Positions 22,685-34,035 are shown, counted from the first letter of the stretch. The stretch is DNA of 64,000 nt from Pictodentalium vernedei (GCA_031216915.1 CM062297.1:367859704-367923703), one strand, 5' to 3'. Program-made: numbers and translations. The notes: a model not told the origin generated them from the sequence alone.

Positions 22685-24135
22685 ATGCCAGCAGTGAAGT
22701 CTCAAGTGACAAAGATTGTTATGGTAAATGGTGAGGCATGTTACCAATGAGAAAAATGTGACAGGGTGTTCTCTTCAAGAGATAAGAAGAGCCAGCACTA
22801 CAGAGATCAGCATGGGGCCAAACTTTTCTGTAAGTACCCAGATTGTGATAAGGCAGTTCCTGTAGATAGATCATATCTAATGGCACAGCATGAAGAGAGG
22901 CACCATAGAGGAAAGAGTCAAGATTGGCATGGCAGAGAAAAGGGAAGATGCTATTCAAGGAAGTCACCTGCAGAAAGAGACCACAGGAATAGGAGATCGA
23001 GGTCCCGAAATCAAAGAGACAGTGGGGAGAAGTCAATGAAGAAGACACCAGTATCAGAACCACAGCCTGAACAGGTGCAGAAATGCAATGCGGAAAACAC
23101 CAGGGACAGTAAACCCACAGAGAAAAAGGTGGCTGCAGCATCGCAGGCAAGCAGCATGTTAGACTTGGACAAGCCTGCAACAGAATGGAGGAACTGGGAG
23201 GAGATGTTCCCTTAAAGTTTTTTTAATGCAAGCACTGATTTGGACCGGAGTGAGCTGACTTCAGGCAATACCCCTGATGCCATACCTATATCTAATTCCA
23301 CCGTGACTTTTTCAGCCAATCAAGTCCAGCCATCTAAAGAATCACCTTCAAGTCAGTTCCAGCAGAAACCTGTGATCCTAGAGATTGGGAAAGAGAAAGG
23401 GGTGGCAGTGCAACAGAATTTAGAAATGCCTGTTACATCAGATGATATTTAACCTTTTGCAAATATTATGACACAGTATATCAGCACTACTACAAGCACA
23501 ACAGCAACAAGCATGAATCAGCCGCAATCTGGCATAAGTGAATGTACAGCAGCTGGACCAGTACAGAAACAGGCAGTATCAGCATGTTGCCAGAGCAAAC
23601 CATCTGCAGCTATTATAAGGCCATCTATATGTTAATCTGCAGTTACAACCAGTTCCTATACCAGACTAACTACTGCAACTACTACAACATCATCTAATCG
23701 CTATGTTATTTCCACTGCAACAAGTTCAATGAGAGAGCCTGTTGAAGCAGATGAACCACCAAGTGTTACACCATATGTTCCTATGAATATGAGCACAGAG
23801 AGAGTTGATCCCAATGCAGATTTGCCACCACCCTTCAAGTCCATCAACCAACTTGCAGCTGACCCTAGGTATTATTTTATAGGTGCACCCAGCTATTATA
23901 TGGAAGGACAGACTGCTCAAATCTTACATGCAGCTAAACTCAGTGGGGAGACACATTTGAGCAATTTCCCAGAGGAAAAACCTATAAATTGGTAGATTTC
24001 TGGACAAAAGACCCACATACATCTGCACCAAGTGAAATTGGCATCCAAACATACATCCCCGTACAAACAGATGAATCCAGCAAGGAAGATACCAGAGGGC
24101 TGCCACAATCTGAACCACTTGACTTAACCATATGA
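22685..24135 (+). pseudogene. Accessory gene in the env position: C2H2 zinc-finger protein
   Basis: A single reading frame runs from the ATG at 22685 to about 23993, interrupted by in-frame stops at 22748, 23213, 23450 and about 23632, then continues in the next frame to a TGA at 24133. The intact protein would be about 480 residues. Near its start are one or two C2H2 fingers: 'CDRVFSSRDKKSQHYRDQH' and 'CKYPDCDKAVPVDRSYLM' followed by histidines. An Arg/Ser-rich basic region follows ('HRNRRSRSRNQRDSGEKS'), then Ser/Thr/Pro-rich sequence. The C-terminus ends in 'EPLDLTI', resembling a PxDLS/T CtBP-binding motif. It lacks a signal peptide or membrane segment, so it is not an envelope protein. 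Function unknown; DNA- or RNA-binding is inferred. Confidence 0.7.
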
Positions 24136-24862
24136 GAATGAACTGCAAGATTTCCCAAATTTAATAAATTACTGAAACTGAGATGTTGAGTGAGCATGAA
24201 TCCAGTAGTACAGTGTACTAAAGAACCACCCCCAAACTAAAGCAGAACCACTTTTTAGTTTACTAAACTTTGTGAGACTGAGAGGCAATTGAAACACTTG
24301 TATTGTACACTACTAGTACTGAAGCATGACTTTTCTCCTTCAATTGATCATTGAGGGAAAATTGTAGATATTGGTAATGACTATCAATCCAGTAGAGATA
24401 CTAGTGAACCACTTGGCTTAGGCCTGTGAGACTACTTAATGAATTAAGTTTAACTCAGTAGAGAGATGACTAAAAAGTGATATCAGATTGCTGAATCCAC
24501 TATTATATTAATGAACAAATGGAACAATACGCTGTAGGCCTACAGTGTAATGAGGAACTACACACCCATGATGAATTCTCCACCAGTTTACTGAATCTTC
24601 TGAAGAGACTCAGAGAGGGTGTATTGTATATACTGAACTATAACTTGGGGGAAAAATCCAATTGAATACCAGATGATAAATCTGAATACCAGATTATAGA
24701 GATTAAAGAACCCAAGAACTGTACATAATTGCCAAATATGAATTTATTGCTTTGTAATTTGAAACTGAATGTTGAAATTTTATTTTATCATAGTTGTCCT
24801 GTCAAAAAAAAAATCGAAATTACATCACTTAAACAGCCAGTTCGGGGCGAACAGTTTTATTA
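24136..24862 (+). other. Gypsy 3' untranslated region
   Basis: AT-rich sequence between the accessory gene and the polypurine tract. It contains several degenerate repeats of 'gagactgag'/'actgaa.c' and 'tacagtgta' but no open frame. Confidence 0.6.
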
Positions 24863-24875
24863 AGGAAGGGGCAGG
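24863..24875 (+). promoter_or_regulatory. Polypurine tract
   Basis: The purine-rich 'aggaaggggcagg' directly precedes the 3' LTR start. This is the expected position for the RNase H-resistant primer of plus-strand DNA synthesis; the single pyrimidine is tolerated in many elements. Confidence 0.75.
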
Positions 24876-24908
24876 TGTAGCATTTTTAGGGTAAAAATGA
24901 TGAAAAAT

Positions 24909-25200
24909 CTAAATTTTATAGTAAATTTCCTTTCTTATTATACCTACCACAATTGTTTACTTAAGGCTTGCACTACAGAGGAAGTCCCTAACTTGGATAA
25001 AATACTCTCTATTTTTGTCTTTCCCAAGCAATTTGGGAAAGAAAAGTGGTGCAAAACCACCAAGAAAAAATAAGCCAAAACTGGGTCGAGTGCAACCGGC
25101 GCAGACCCAGTACGGGACGCTCTCTCCCAAGTACAACTCCATGACTTCCGTTGCCAGTGCGCATATACCATCTCTAAAGACATTCTTTTTGAATCCGTGA
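24909..25200. repeat. DIRS left inverted terminal repeat
   Basis: From 'acaattgtttac' (24949) to about 25200 the sequence is the reverse complement of 30960-31192, including the shared 'actgggtcgagtgcaa' and 'cagtacgggacgctctctcc' blocks. The extreme ~37 bp ('ctaaattttatagtaaattt') are not in the right repeat but are copied into the internal complementary region. Confidence 0.92.
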
Positions 25201-25271
25201 ACGTTAGAGTTATGTGATCAGCGGGGAGGAAAGATTCTTTACCCGTAAAGAAGACGGGAGGGCCTCCATGT

Positions 25272-25361
25272 AAACAATTGTGGTAGGTATAATAAGAAAG
25301 GAAATTTACTATAAAATTTAGATTTCTTATCAACCTACACACAATTGTTTACTTCAGGCTG
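25272..25361. repeat. DIRS internal complementary region
   Basis: The first half (25272-25321) is the reverse complement of the extreme left end (24909-24957). The second half (25322-25361) is the reverse complement of the extreme right end (about 31170-31210). In DIRS elements this region templates completion of the ends and formation of the circular intermediate; the junction reads 'aaatttag|atttcttatc'. Confidence 0.92.
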
Positions 25362-25575
25362 AATAGACAATAGGCTGGAGGGAATCGCATAACCAACCCA
25401 CACATAACCCCAGTGCACTGGAACTGTGAAGCAGAAGGAAGAGGTCCCGAGGCTTATCAACCATAACGTCGCAATCATTGGTAAAGGACAATGAAAGGAG
25501 ACATATGGGCCTGTGTGACACACAAACAGAAAAAGGGCAGTAACAGCACAAGGCTGAAACTGACCTTCAAGGAGC

Positions 25576-26235
25576 CTAATGGCTATGGCAGACAACAGCC
25601 TGAGCAGAAGAAAGAGGACCCAGGGCAAAAAGGTCCTCCGACTGCTCCTGCAACTGGCGCAGATAAAAAGTGGAGAAAGTAGAAGCATTTCTCCAGTAGG
25701 CTGCCTGCATAACATCCGACAACTTGACGGAGTTAGAATAAGCCCAAGAGGTGGATAGTGCCCGCACCTCGTGGGCAGAAATACGATTGGTAATACAATT
25801 GCCAGCTGCTAAACGACCATAAGCCGTACGAATAGCAAGACAAATCCATCAAGAAATGGATTGAGGAGAGATCTTCTGTCGACCCGGAATAAGAGACAGT
25901 AAAAAAAACGTTTCCTGCCTTTCCGTATGAAACGTGTCCGATCGAGATAAATGCGAATAGCACGGACCGGACAGAGCAAAGGGTGATTACCCTCAACAGA
26001 AGGAAGAGCCCTGATACAGATAGGAGGAGGAGTAGTATCTGGTAACTGATTCTTGGCCAAAAAAGAGCAATCAGTGGTAAAAGTAACACTGTTGGGAGAG
26101 CTCCTAAAAAAGGCCGGGTCAACCGAGAGGGCGTGAAGCTCACTAACCCGTCTGGCCGAAGCAAATGCCATCAGAAAAGCCGTCTTATATGTGAGAAAAT
26201 GCATGTCCACCTGGGATAAAGGTTCGAACGGTGCG

Positions 26236-26272
<37 letters not shown>

Positions 26273-26700
26273 AAGCAAAGCAGCACCCACGAAAGATTCC
26301 ATCGTGGAGTAAGCTGCAAAGTCAGAGGCCTTTTCAAAGAAAAGTGCCGAACACGCTTGGAGAGGTAAGGATTAGTGCCGATATGATGCTTCCCCACATA
26401 AGAAAAAGTCTCTGCAAGCATGGACCTGTAACCCTTGATGGTAACAGGCTGGAGACCCCGAGAAACAAACAGATATACCAGAAACTCCGCAATCTGTGAA
26501 ATCGAAGGATTGGCACAATCAACAGAGTGATCAGCACACCATCGACAGAAGACCTTCCATTTAGCTGCATAAGCTAAACCAGTGGAGTGCCTCCTTGAAG
26601 AAGAAATGCACTCCACTGCTCGTCTCGAGAAACCTCTATGGAGGAGACAGGACCTGACAAAAGATATGCGTGAAGGCACAATGAAGTCGGGTCGATGTGA
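25576..26700 (-). pseudogene. DIRS tyrosine recombinase (YR), disrupted by a poly-C tract
   Basis: Would integrate the circular DNA copy by site-specific recombination. The N-terminal DNA-binding part (about 26640-26340) includes 'SISQIAEFLVYLFVSRGLQP' and 'GYRSMLAETFSYVG'. The catalytic domain after the poly-C tract has the first catalytic arginine in 'FASARRVSELHAL' (about 26170-26130). The second box has 'AHEVRALSTSWAY' (about 25770-25730), the HxxR motif, and the nucleophile is probably the tyrosine in 'FSTFYLRQL' (about 25685-25660). Frame changes near 26210 and between 25809 and 25770 break the gene. The residues identified match the family well. Confidence 0.85.
26236..26271. repeat. 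36-bp poly-C run inside the recombinase gene
   Basis: Thirty-six consecutive C on the plus strand, encoding a run of glycines on the minus strand within the YR domain. The flanking recombinase frames differ, so the tract interrupts the gene. Similar G/C runs occur at 56486-56512 and 60289-60311. Confidence 0.9.
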
Positions 26701-28651
26701 AACCTCCTCGGGCGACCTTGACAAAGAAGGTCGCGACGTAGCGGGAGACGTGCCGGAACCGCCGCCATCAGCGAGCAGAGCTGATTGATCCACACCCGCT
26801 GAGGCGACAGGGGAGCGATCAGAATGATTCGACAACTGCAGGTTCGAATTTTGGCTAGAACCTGAGGAAGAATCTGAACCGGCGGGAAGGCGTAGCCGAC
26901 TAGACCGTTCCAATCGAGTGACAGAGCGTCCACGGCAAAAGCCAGAGGATTTGGACACGTGGACACAAAAGTGTCCACCTGATGGTTCCAACGAATCGCA
27001 GAGGTCGATGTGGGGATGTCCCCAGAGATCGCAAAGCGACTGGAACACTGCCCTGTGGAGCATCCACTCGGTGGAAATAACCCTGCCCTGTCGGGACAGG
27101 GAGTCGGCTAGGACGTTCAGACAACCGGGAATGTGACGAACAACCACTCCGGCGTGAACATCCTGAGCGAGCAGTAGAAGATCCCGAGCTAATTCGTACA
27201 TTGGAACCGAGTGCGTGCCGCCCTGGTTCCGAATGTAAGCAACCACTGTTGAATTGTCGGATATCAGAAGGACCTGGCGATTCGACAGGTGAGGGATCCA
27301 CTGCCTGAAACTCAGAAGAAGAGCAAGAAGCTCCTTCTGGTTGATGTGTAGAGCTGCTTGATCCTGGTCCCACATCCCGTGTAGGGAAAGACAGAGAGGA
27401 TCCAACGTCGCACCCCATCCGAGATCGCTGGCATCTGCCGTCAGAACGCGATCGGACATGGGGTAAGTCCAATGGAACACCCTGCGTAATCCACTGAACA
27501 TCTGTCCAGGGAAGAAGGTGAGGATACAGAGATTCTGGAAACGGAAGCACCTGATCCAGAGAATCTACATTCGGCCTCCAACGACTGAGCAGAAAGTGTT
27601 GGAGAGGTCTGACACGCAGCCGACCTAGAGGAATGAGATCCGTCACCGAACCGCAGAGACCGATCAGCCGGAGAAAACTCCGAGCGGTCGCGTACGTGGA
27701 CTGGGACAGAGTCAGAGCAAAAGCTGAGAGAATCACAGCCTTGGCCTGGGGAACCACTACCAAATTGAATTGGGTTTGGAAAGACATCCCCAGATGACAA
27801 AACGACTGAGAAGGGACCAAGTCCGACTTCTCCTCGTTGACTCTGAATCCTAGCGACGTGAGCAAGCTCAACAGAGTGGCGACATCCGACTCCAGTAAGG
27901 CAGCATTGGAATGCCTCTGGAGGATATCGTCCAGATATGCCGAAGTAGTTACCCTGGACTGTGTGCGATGGAACGCTATCACATGCGACATCAGTCTGGT
28001 GAAGGCCCAAGGAGCCAGGTTGAGGCCGAAAGGCATGGCCTTGAACTGGTAAACTCGCCCCAGAAAAGCGAACCTGAGATACTTCCGTGACGCCCGATGC
28101 ATCGGAACGTGGAAGTAAGCGTCTCGTAGGTCGATGCTGGCAGCGAAATCTCCCTGGTGAATTGATTGGCGGACCGACCTGAAAGTGTCCATGCTGAACT
28201 TGGGAGCAATGATAGACTGGTTCAGGATACTCAGATCAATAACTGGTCGGAGTCGGCCGTCCTTCTTCGGCACCAAGAACAGGCAGGAATAGAAACCCAC
28301 TGACTGAATGTTCTTGACGACCTCGATCGCCCCCTTTGCCAGGAGATTGCCAATCTCCGTGGACAAAAGTTCCCGACGTAAAACGTCTGAAGGAACTGTG
28401 GTTGGAAGAGGCACCCTTGACAGAGTGGGGTGCCGTCGGAAGGATATTCGCAGCCCGGACCGAACAACATCTAACACCCACGGATCGGATGTGATAGTGG
28501 CCCAATGGTCTGCGAACTCTGCTATCCTTCCTCCAACCTGGGACGAGTCGAGGTGAGGACCTTCATTTCGAGCCCCGACGAGGCCCGCGAGAGGAGAAAC
28601 CACCTCCTCTACTAAATGAAGAATCCTGAGACTTCCCTTGATTCTGCCCAC
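26570..28651 (-). pseudogene. pol: DIRS pol: reverse transcriptase, RNase H and methyltransferase-like domain
   Basis: The RT starts at about 28651. It shows 'VPKKDGRLRPVIDLSILNQ' near 28270, 'SIDLRDAYFHVPMH' near 28140, 'QFKAMPFGLNLAPWAFTR' near 28040 and the catalytic 'AYLDDIL' near 27935. A frameshift near 27500 leads into RNase H, with 'LTADASDLGWGATLD' near 27440, 'INQKELLALLLSF' near 27340 and 'LISDNSTVVAYI' near 27265. Another shift near 26985 leads to a segment with 'VDALSLDWNGLVGYAFPP' (about 26930), matching in position the Dam-like methyltransferase domain of DIRS elements. The methyltransferase label is less sure than RT and RNase H. Confidence 0.88.
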
Positions 28652-30654
28652 CTTTACCCTTACCCCTTGAGTAAGAAGTAGAGGCGGCGGCAGAAGGACC
28701 AGCCTTTTGCTTCACAGAGGAAGCAGAAGGGTACTTGTTAGGCTTGGAACAGCCCTTGCCTCCCCTAGAAGGCTGATCAAGCTGATGAAACAGCAGCTGA
28801 TCTTTGGAATGACGTAGGACCTCATGCCGGACCGTCGACATGGAACCATGGAAAAGTTGCGGACCTGCAAAAGAAGCAGATCGAAGAGCAGCGTGCTGCT
28901 CTTCGATCTGCTTCTTTGGCAGGTTTGCAACTTGAAGGGATCGCCCTGTGTCCAGCACAGGGATCGTCCTGTGTCCAGCACAGCGTCCCTTCGAACTAAT
29001 TTCAGATTAGCCGTGTTACAGGCATGCGTGTGAGTAAGATGCATAAGCGCATTGGGCAGCACATGCAAAGGAGCCTGTACTTCGTCAAACTTATCTGGAG
29101 GCAGATAAGCAGCCAAAGCTGAGACGACGTGATCTGAGAGAGAAAGCATGCCAAGCATCTCTCTAGATAAGTCCAACGTGGACTCCAGAGTCGTCATTGG
29201 AATGACGGCAGACTTGGGCTTGGAAAGCCCGAGGGAAGTGGAGTCCTGATCCAGAACCGTCAAAGTCTGGCAGACCGACGGATTGGTGGAATCGTAGGAA
29301 CGATAACGCACAGGAGGCAAAAAGGTGTCAACCCTGGTGAAGAACGAAGTCTTCAGAGCCTTGGAATTCAGCTTGGAGTCCAATGCTGAAAAAGCTTCAA
29401 CCACCTGTACTGACTGGCACGGTCGAAGGTGCCCAGAAGCAGGTTGCTCCATAGGCTGTAGGCACGCGACCGATGATCGTGGCCAGGCTGACACTGTCGG
29501 CTGGTTAGTAGGTTTGAGATCAGGCAGAAACCCAAACACAAAGTCAACAGGGGAGCGAACCGGCAAAGTGGCTTCACCTCTGACCCTCTTAACCAGCGAA
29601 GGTCACGATCCTCCAAAACACCCGACGCGGGACGACGGGCAGCAGCCGAAACATCTGAAGGCAGACGTGTATAGGGGTACGAGGCACCCCGAGGATCAAT
29701 ACGGCAAGAACTCGTGAGAGTCACCGCGGACCTCTGCGGGGCAGAAGGTCCAGGCTGCACAAAAGGCATTGGTCCCCCAAAACTGGTCGTGAGGCCAGAA
29801 TGAGTGGACGGAAACGCCACGGAGTTCATAGTGTCTCCACTAAGAACATCCGAATCCAAAGACACAATTGTGGTGCTCGACGGCGAAGAGACCACAGAGA
29901 TGGGTTCGGCCGGCAGCCCCTTCCGACTTCGCTGAGTTGAAGTCAGGGAAGGCTGAGGCCGATATCCCACGTCTACAGTACCGGACATTCCTGCAGTCCC
30001 CTGCAGCGAAAAGCCGAGGCCGGCTGAATCTGACGACGAAGCAGACGGACCAGCAGTAGTAGTAGATACATCGGGAGTCGTTGAGGCTGGTGAAATAGTG
30101 GAGAGAGCACACCTGCTCGGCTCCGAAGGAGGAGTCACAACCCTAGTGACAGCCTCAGATGTCGACTGGAGGGGGACCGTAGTCCTGGAACCAGGCACCT
30201 CTTCACCAGAACACTCAAATGGTTCCGCAGTATCCACCACAGGAAAAGAGTGCACATCCCCCACGGAGGAGGAATAACTCTCACAAGATGAGGTCATCTC
30301 GGGCGCCCCCGAATGACCACATTCTCCTTTCCCACGGGAGCAGGAGGCACGGCCACGAGAACAAACGACACGGTTAACTGACGCCCAGAAAGTGGATGAC
30401 CATGATCCACAGACACCACATGGCCGCTCGGCCAAACACCCATTACAGGAAGAACAAGACGAATGTAAATCGTCCACATGCTTTGGCAGCAGACATTGCC
30501 CACAAGGAATTGTCCTGGGCATGATAGAGGTGAGAGGAGCAGAGAAGGTGAAATCAGAAAACAGAAGAACACCCCCAAAGAAGAGAGAAAGGTGACAGAA
30601 ACAAAGACCCCAGACGGTCGACCGGGAACCACACAACAGGATGACTACTCTCAA
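28563..30654 (-). pseudogene. gag: DIRS gag-like structural gene, broken by a 23-bp duplication
   Basis: The first open segment (30654-29368) has a Cys/His-rich zinc-binding-like cluster near its start, 'CGQCLLPKHVDDLHSSCSSC' (about 30525-30466), and long Ser/Thr/Pro-rich regions. A second frame covers 29566-28960 and a third ends at 28563 with a Gly/Arg-rich tail 'SFSRGGGFSSRGPRRGSK'. The break near 28960-28985 comes from a tandem duplication of a ~23-bp unit encoding 'VLDTGRSL', which shifts the frame. A palindrome lies just after (28864-28923). Gag of DIRS elements is poorly conserved, so the label rests on position and composition. Confidence 0.75.
28864..28923. repeat. 60-bp near-perfect palindrome within DIRS gag
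   Basis: Arms 'agaagcagatcgaagagcag' and 'ctgctcttcgatctgcttct' meet around a 'cgtg' centre and extend outwards to 'cctgc'/'gcagg'-like bases. On the minus strand it is within the Gag coding region. Confidence 0.9.
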
Positions 30655-30959
30655 AAGAAAGAAGGAAAACTGTAGGAGTGGTACCCCGCTGACACCTTAG
30701 AAAATTTAGCAAATAAAGCATTAACAATAATTGTGAAAAATAATAAGTCCGAACCGCATGGCACACGAAATTCGCACGCGACTCGAGAGAGAACAATTAA
30801 ATATACATTATGGATATATAATATTGAAGAAAATATAAAATACACTGTTCCTGAGAATACAAAGGATACACTGATGCACTATGAATCAGGAATCATCAAA
30901 CAACGAGCTGGATAAACACTGATAAGCGTGCAAAAACATCTCGACACGAAGCGGATGAT

Positions 30960-31210
30960 AAAAAGAATGAGTCTTTAGAGACGGTATATGCGCACTGGCA
31001 ACGGAAGTCGTGGAGTTGTACTTGGGAGAGAGCGTCCCGTACTGGGTCTGTGCCACTTGCACTCGACCCAGTTTTGGCTTATTTTTTCTTGGTGCTTTTG
31101 CACCACTTTTCTTTGGGAAAGACAAAAATAGAGAGTATTTTATCCGAGTTAGGGACTTCCACTGTAGTGCAAGCCTGAAGTAAACAATTGTGAGTAGGTT
31201 GATAAGAAAT
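30960..31210. repeat. DIRS right inverted terminal repeat
   Basis: Reverse complement of the left repeat (24946-25200). It begins the element on the minus strand and would contain its promoter. The outermost bases 'gagtaggttgataagaaat' reappear inverted in the internal complementary region. Confidence 0.9.
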
Positions 31211-33135
31211 AGTGCTAAATTTGTACTTGTAGTTGTATGTAAGCGCTGGTAAGCTCCTTGTGCTGCAGTTTTCAACCGTGTTTGTTCATACTGATTCAAC
31301 ATTGTTGATGGCTGAACTACAAGGAATTGTCAGTTTTCATTTCAGTATTTTTACATCATTACCAGCATTCATTATTATCATTAAATTCAAAATTCACACG
31401 TTCTTATCTTTCTTCATCGTTTGTGATATTTCGTAATTGTGCAGGGCTTGAATTATCGCATTTTATCTGCACAGCGTCACTGTTATTTTGTACGCTTCGA
31501 GGTGCAAATTCTCCTAAAAATCCTTCTTGCCACACTTTCTTGTGTATGTGAACGTTAATACGATCACGGGTGATTCGAAATCAATTAATATTCACCCGCT
31601 ACAATTATTCTTTATTTGTAAAAGTTTGTTTATATTTCAAAATGAGTGTGAACGATTTGTGTTATTGTATACAGCCATCGCTTTTTTGCAGTCACGTGGT
31701 ATAGTTTTCACTTAAAGGACGTATGACGTAGTGACCGACTTTCTGCATTGGTAATGTACGGCCGACCAATATCACCAATCGCTCTTACGTTGATCGCTTT
31801 GGTCGTGACCCTTCCTTTTCATTGGTTGTTTATTTGTACCATTGGTCGCATGGTATATAAAGCGCCATTGGTCATTGGTTGGGGTCTTTCGCTCGTCAAC
31901 AACCGCAGTTACCGTACGCAGCAGACGTCGGCGATAATCTCCACTGTAAACAAAGTAGTAATTTTATCAACACAGAAATTAAACCTGTAAAGGTACTTGC
32001 ACACCGTTACTTGTAGATAATGAAGACTTACACTACCATTTTATACCTATGCTGATGAAGTGAAGCAACCTATACCGCATAATCAAGTAGTAATAATGAG
32101 GCGAGAGACAAGTAAAGTAGACATTTAACTTTGAGGTCAAGTTCGAAGACACGAAGTACTAACCCTGAAAGTTATGCGTGCCATTAATTACATTATACCT
32201 GAACGTTACTGTTGTTAGTGATTAGAGACAGACTGCTTCATGACTAGAATTCAGAACCATAATCCTTATACCGTTACGTGACTGCAAGTATGGCTCCGAA
32301 ATAAATTATTTAGCTCTTGGTATCGGGGAACAACAATAGGGTTATTTTATCGAGAGAGGGTTTAATGGTATTGGTAGTATGTGTCATCATTCTACAAAGT
32401 AATTCATTACATGTATTGTAATATGTCCAACTGTTACATTGTTATTTTCTGATCAACTGTAAGTTATATATACCAGTATCACCGAACAACTTAATAAATT
32501 AATGTTATCTATTTAGCCCTTTCTTCGTAAATTTCTATCCTATTCTGCTTACTGATGGCCAGGGCGTATTGTTGATTAAAACTAAGGAACCAGGTACTCA
32601 ATGTAAATGGAAATCCATACAGTGGTTTTAGTTGGTAGATTCTTGAAAAGGTAGTTACCCCATTGTTCCTCATAGACTAGCACCTTTTGGCCTCACCTTA
32701 GGATCACCAGATAGACCCTAGAACTGCCATAGATCCTGGGAGTGGCACCAGTCTTCATAACTATTTAGAGAGCTGGGGACGCAGCACGCCACAGACTCAT
32801 GAATACACATCCACACGCCTGCTGAAGATTAACATGTTGCCTAGTTAACCCTTCAAGAAGCAAGATAAAGCACGAGAATCAGAATTATCACTGCAGCTGG
32901 ATTATGAAGCAGCTTTGACAGACAACTTAGTGAGAAGGTTAGAGAATTACAGAAAGAGAACTCACTATTCTTGTTAACCCAGCTAGTTGATATTAACCCT
33001 TGGAATCGACTACAGAATTTCAATTACCATGTGACCTATTTAGCCTTGCAAATCGAGTTCACAGGCCACACTCTACCTACATTTTTATTGCTTGCTTGGC
33101 TCATTTATAGTGGCCCTACCCCTGAGTACGTTACA

Positions 33136-33386
33136 TACTGGATAGTGCCAATGGCCACTATTCAATCAAATGTAACTTAGCAATGTGTCACTAACACCTT
33201 CTGATTCTTGGCAGGTCAATATGAAACATCCACTAACACAATGTAGATATTATCGTAACAACCTGTGGTATTTCGTACAGCCCAAATATGGGCTTCTAGC
33301 ACTCTACCAGTTAATTCAAGTTGAATTGTTGTAGAAATACTTAAGACAATACCATTCACAAAGACATGGTTAAATATTTCTAGAAG
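33136..33386. other. Right flank of the Gypsy element
   Basis: Apparently single-copy sequence after the 3' LTR. No ORF, repeat or regulatory signal that I can support. Confidence 0.35.
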
Positions 33387-33494
33387 AAATAGGTACTAGG
33401 GCAGGTAATCAGATTTAAATGAGTAGGATAAAGGTTTTAACCACTTGGCTTCTATGAGTGGTTTAAATCTGATTACCAGCCCTAGTACCTATTT
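33387..33494. repeat. 108-bp foldback element
   Basis: The arms 'aaataggtactagggc' (33387-33402) and 'ccctagtacctattt' (33480-33494), continued by 'aggtaatcagatttaaa' and 'tttaaatctgattacc', form a ~33-bp stem. The loop includes a second small inverted repeat ('ttttaaccact'/'agtggttta'). Confidence 0.85.
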
Positions 33495-33829
33495 GTTTTA
33501 TTTATACCATGCTCTTAATAAATAGTCAACTTTTTCACTTAAAATGGAGAAAAAACAACACTTTCTGTCATAAACGCACAGTTTAGTTTTGTTTACATCT
33601 GCACCGATGGGCATTACTACCGGTAGCATGTGAATGCTTGATTGACAATCACATGTCAAAGTTGACTGAATTTACCTTGCCTTGACAGTAAAATTATTAT
33701 TAGCAATTCTTAAATTCTATTTTAAATATTTAATTGTAGATATTTTAAACTTAATAAGTCATTGCACGTAGTAAATATTACAACAAAACATCCTATGTTT
33801 GAATGTATCAAAGTTGGAAAATTACATCA

Positions 33830-34035
33830 TGGATGAACTGCCTACTGTGGGTGTAAATCTTTTTTAACCCCAGAAGACGTTTTACACCAGTAGTGGGGTT
33901 AAAAGCTAAGATTTATTATTTCCAAAATGAAACAAAATACTGCTTTTTGATTGGCTAAGAGGTACGGTGTAACTTGCAATCCACAGTAGCCTTTTTTAAC
34001 ACCATGGTTAACCACGGTGTAAAAACAAAAATACA
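33830..34035. repeat. Degenerate inverted-repeat region
   Basis: Imperfect inverted pieces such as 'ctactgtgggtgtaaa' at 33843 and 'ccacggtgtaaaaac' at 34012, with 'ttttttaacccc' and 'ggggttaaaa' between. The pattern suggests one or two old foldback copies; boundaries are unclear. Confidence 0.4.

Larger units (their letters stand above)
24909..31210 (-). mobile_element. DIRS1-like tyrosine-recombinase retrotransposon nested in the Gypsy LTR
   Basis: A 6.3-kb element on the minus strand with inverted terminal repeats (24946-25200 versus 30960-31185) and an internal complementary region (25272-25361) made of the reverse complements of both extreme ends joined. This architecture is diagnostic of DIRS1-type elements. 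Genes run gag, RT, RNase H, a methyltransferase-like domain, then tyrosine recombinase. The LTR sequence on each side joins directly with only an 'aaat' shared, so there is no target-site duplication, as expected for recombinase-mediated integration of a circle. Confidence 0.93.
15845..33135 (+). mobile_element. Gypsy-type LTR retrotransposon, split by a nested DIRS-like element
   Basis: The element has matching LTRs at 15845-17318 and 24876-33135 (the latter containing the DIRS insertion), a polypurine tract at 24863-24875, and gag, protease, RT, RNase H and integrase in Gypsy order. An extra gene follows integrase. Without the DIRS insertion it is about 11 kb. Several stops and frameshifts show it is not autonomous now. 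LTRs begin TGTAG and end TTACA. No convincing target duplication was found: 'gatt' precedes the 5' LTR and 'tact' follows the 3' LTR. Confidence 0.93.
24876..33135 (+). repeat. 3' LTR of the Gypsy element, split by the DIRS insertion
   Basis: The LTR consists of 24876-24908 plus 31207-33135. Rejoined across the DIRS element it aligns with the 5' LTR, except for an additional ~480 bp at 31252-31731 absent from the 5' LTR. The TATA box is at 31854-31861. It ends with 'gagtacgttaca' at 33135; unique DNA follows. Confidence 0.9.

Noticed and set aside
26191-26499. Plus-strand ORF with a polyproline stretch
   Set aside because: Product of the poly-C run, antisense to the DIRS recombinase.
31252-31731. 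The LTR length difference as a spliced intron
   Set aside because: The 5' LTR keeps 'ggtaag' at the joint, so a GT-AG intron removal does not explain it.
15832-33140. Target-site duplication for the Gypsy element
   Set aside because: The 4-5 bp before the 5' LTR and after the 3' LTR do not match; 'gttaca' near both is part of the LTR end on one side only.
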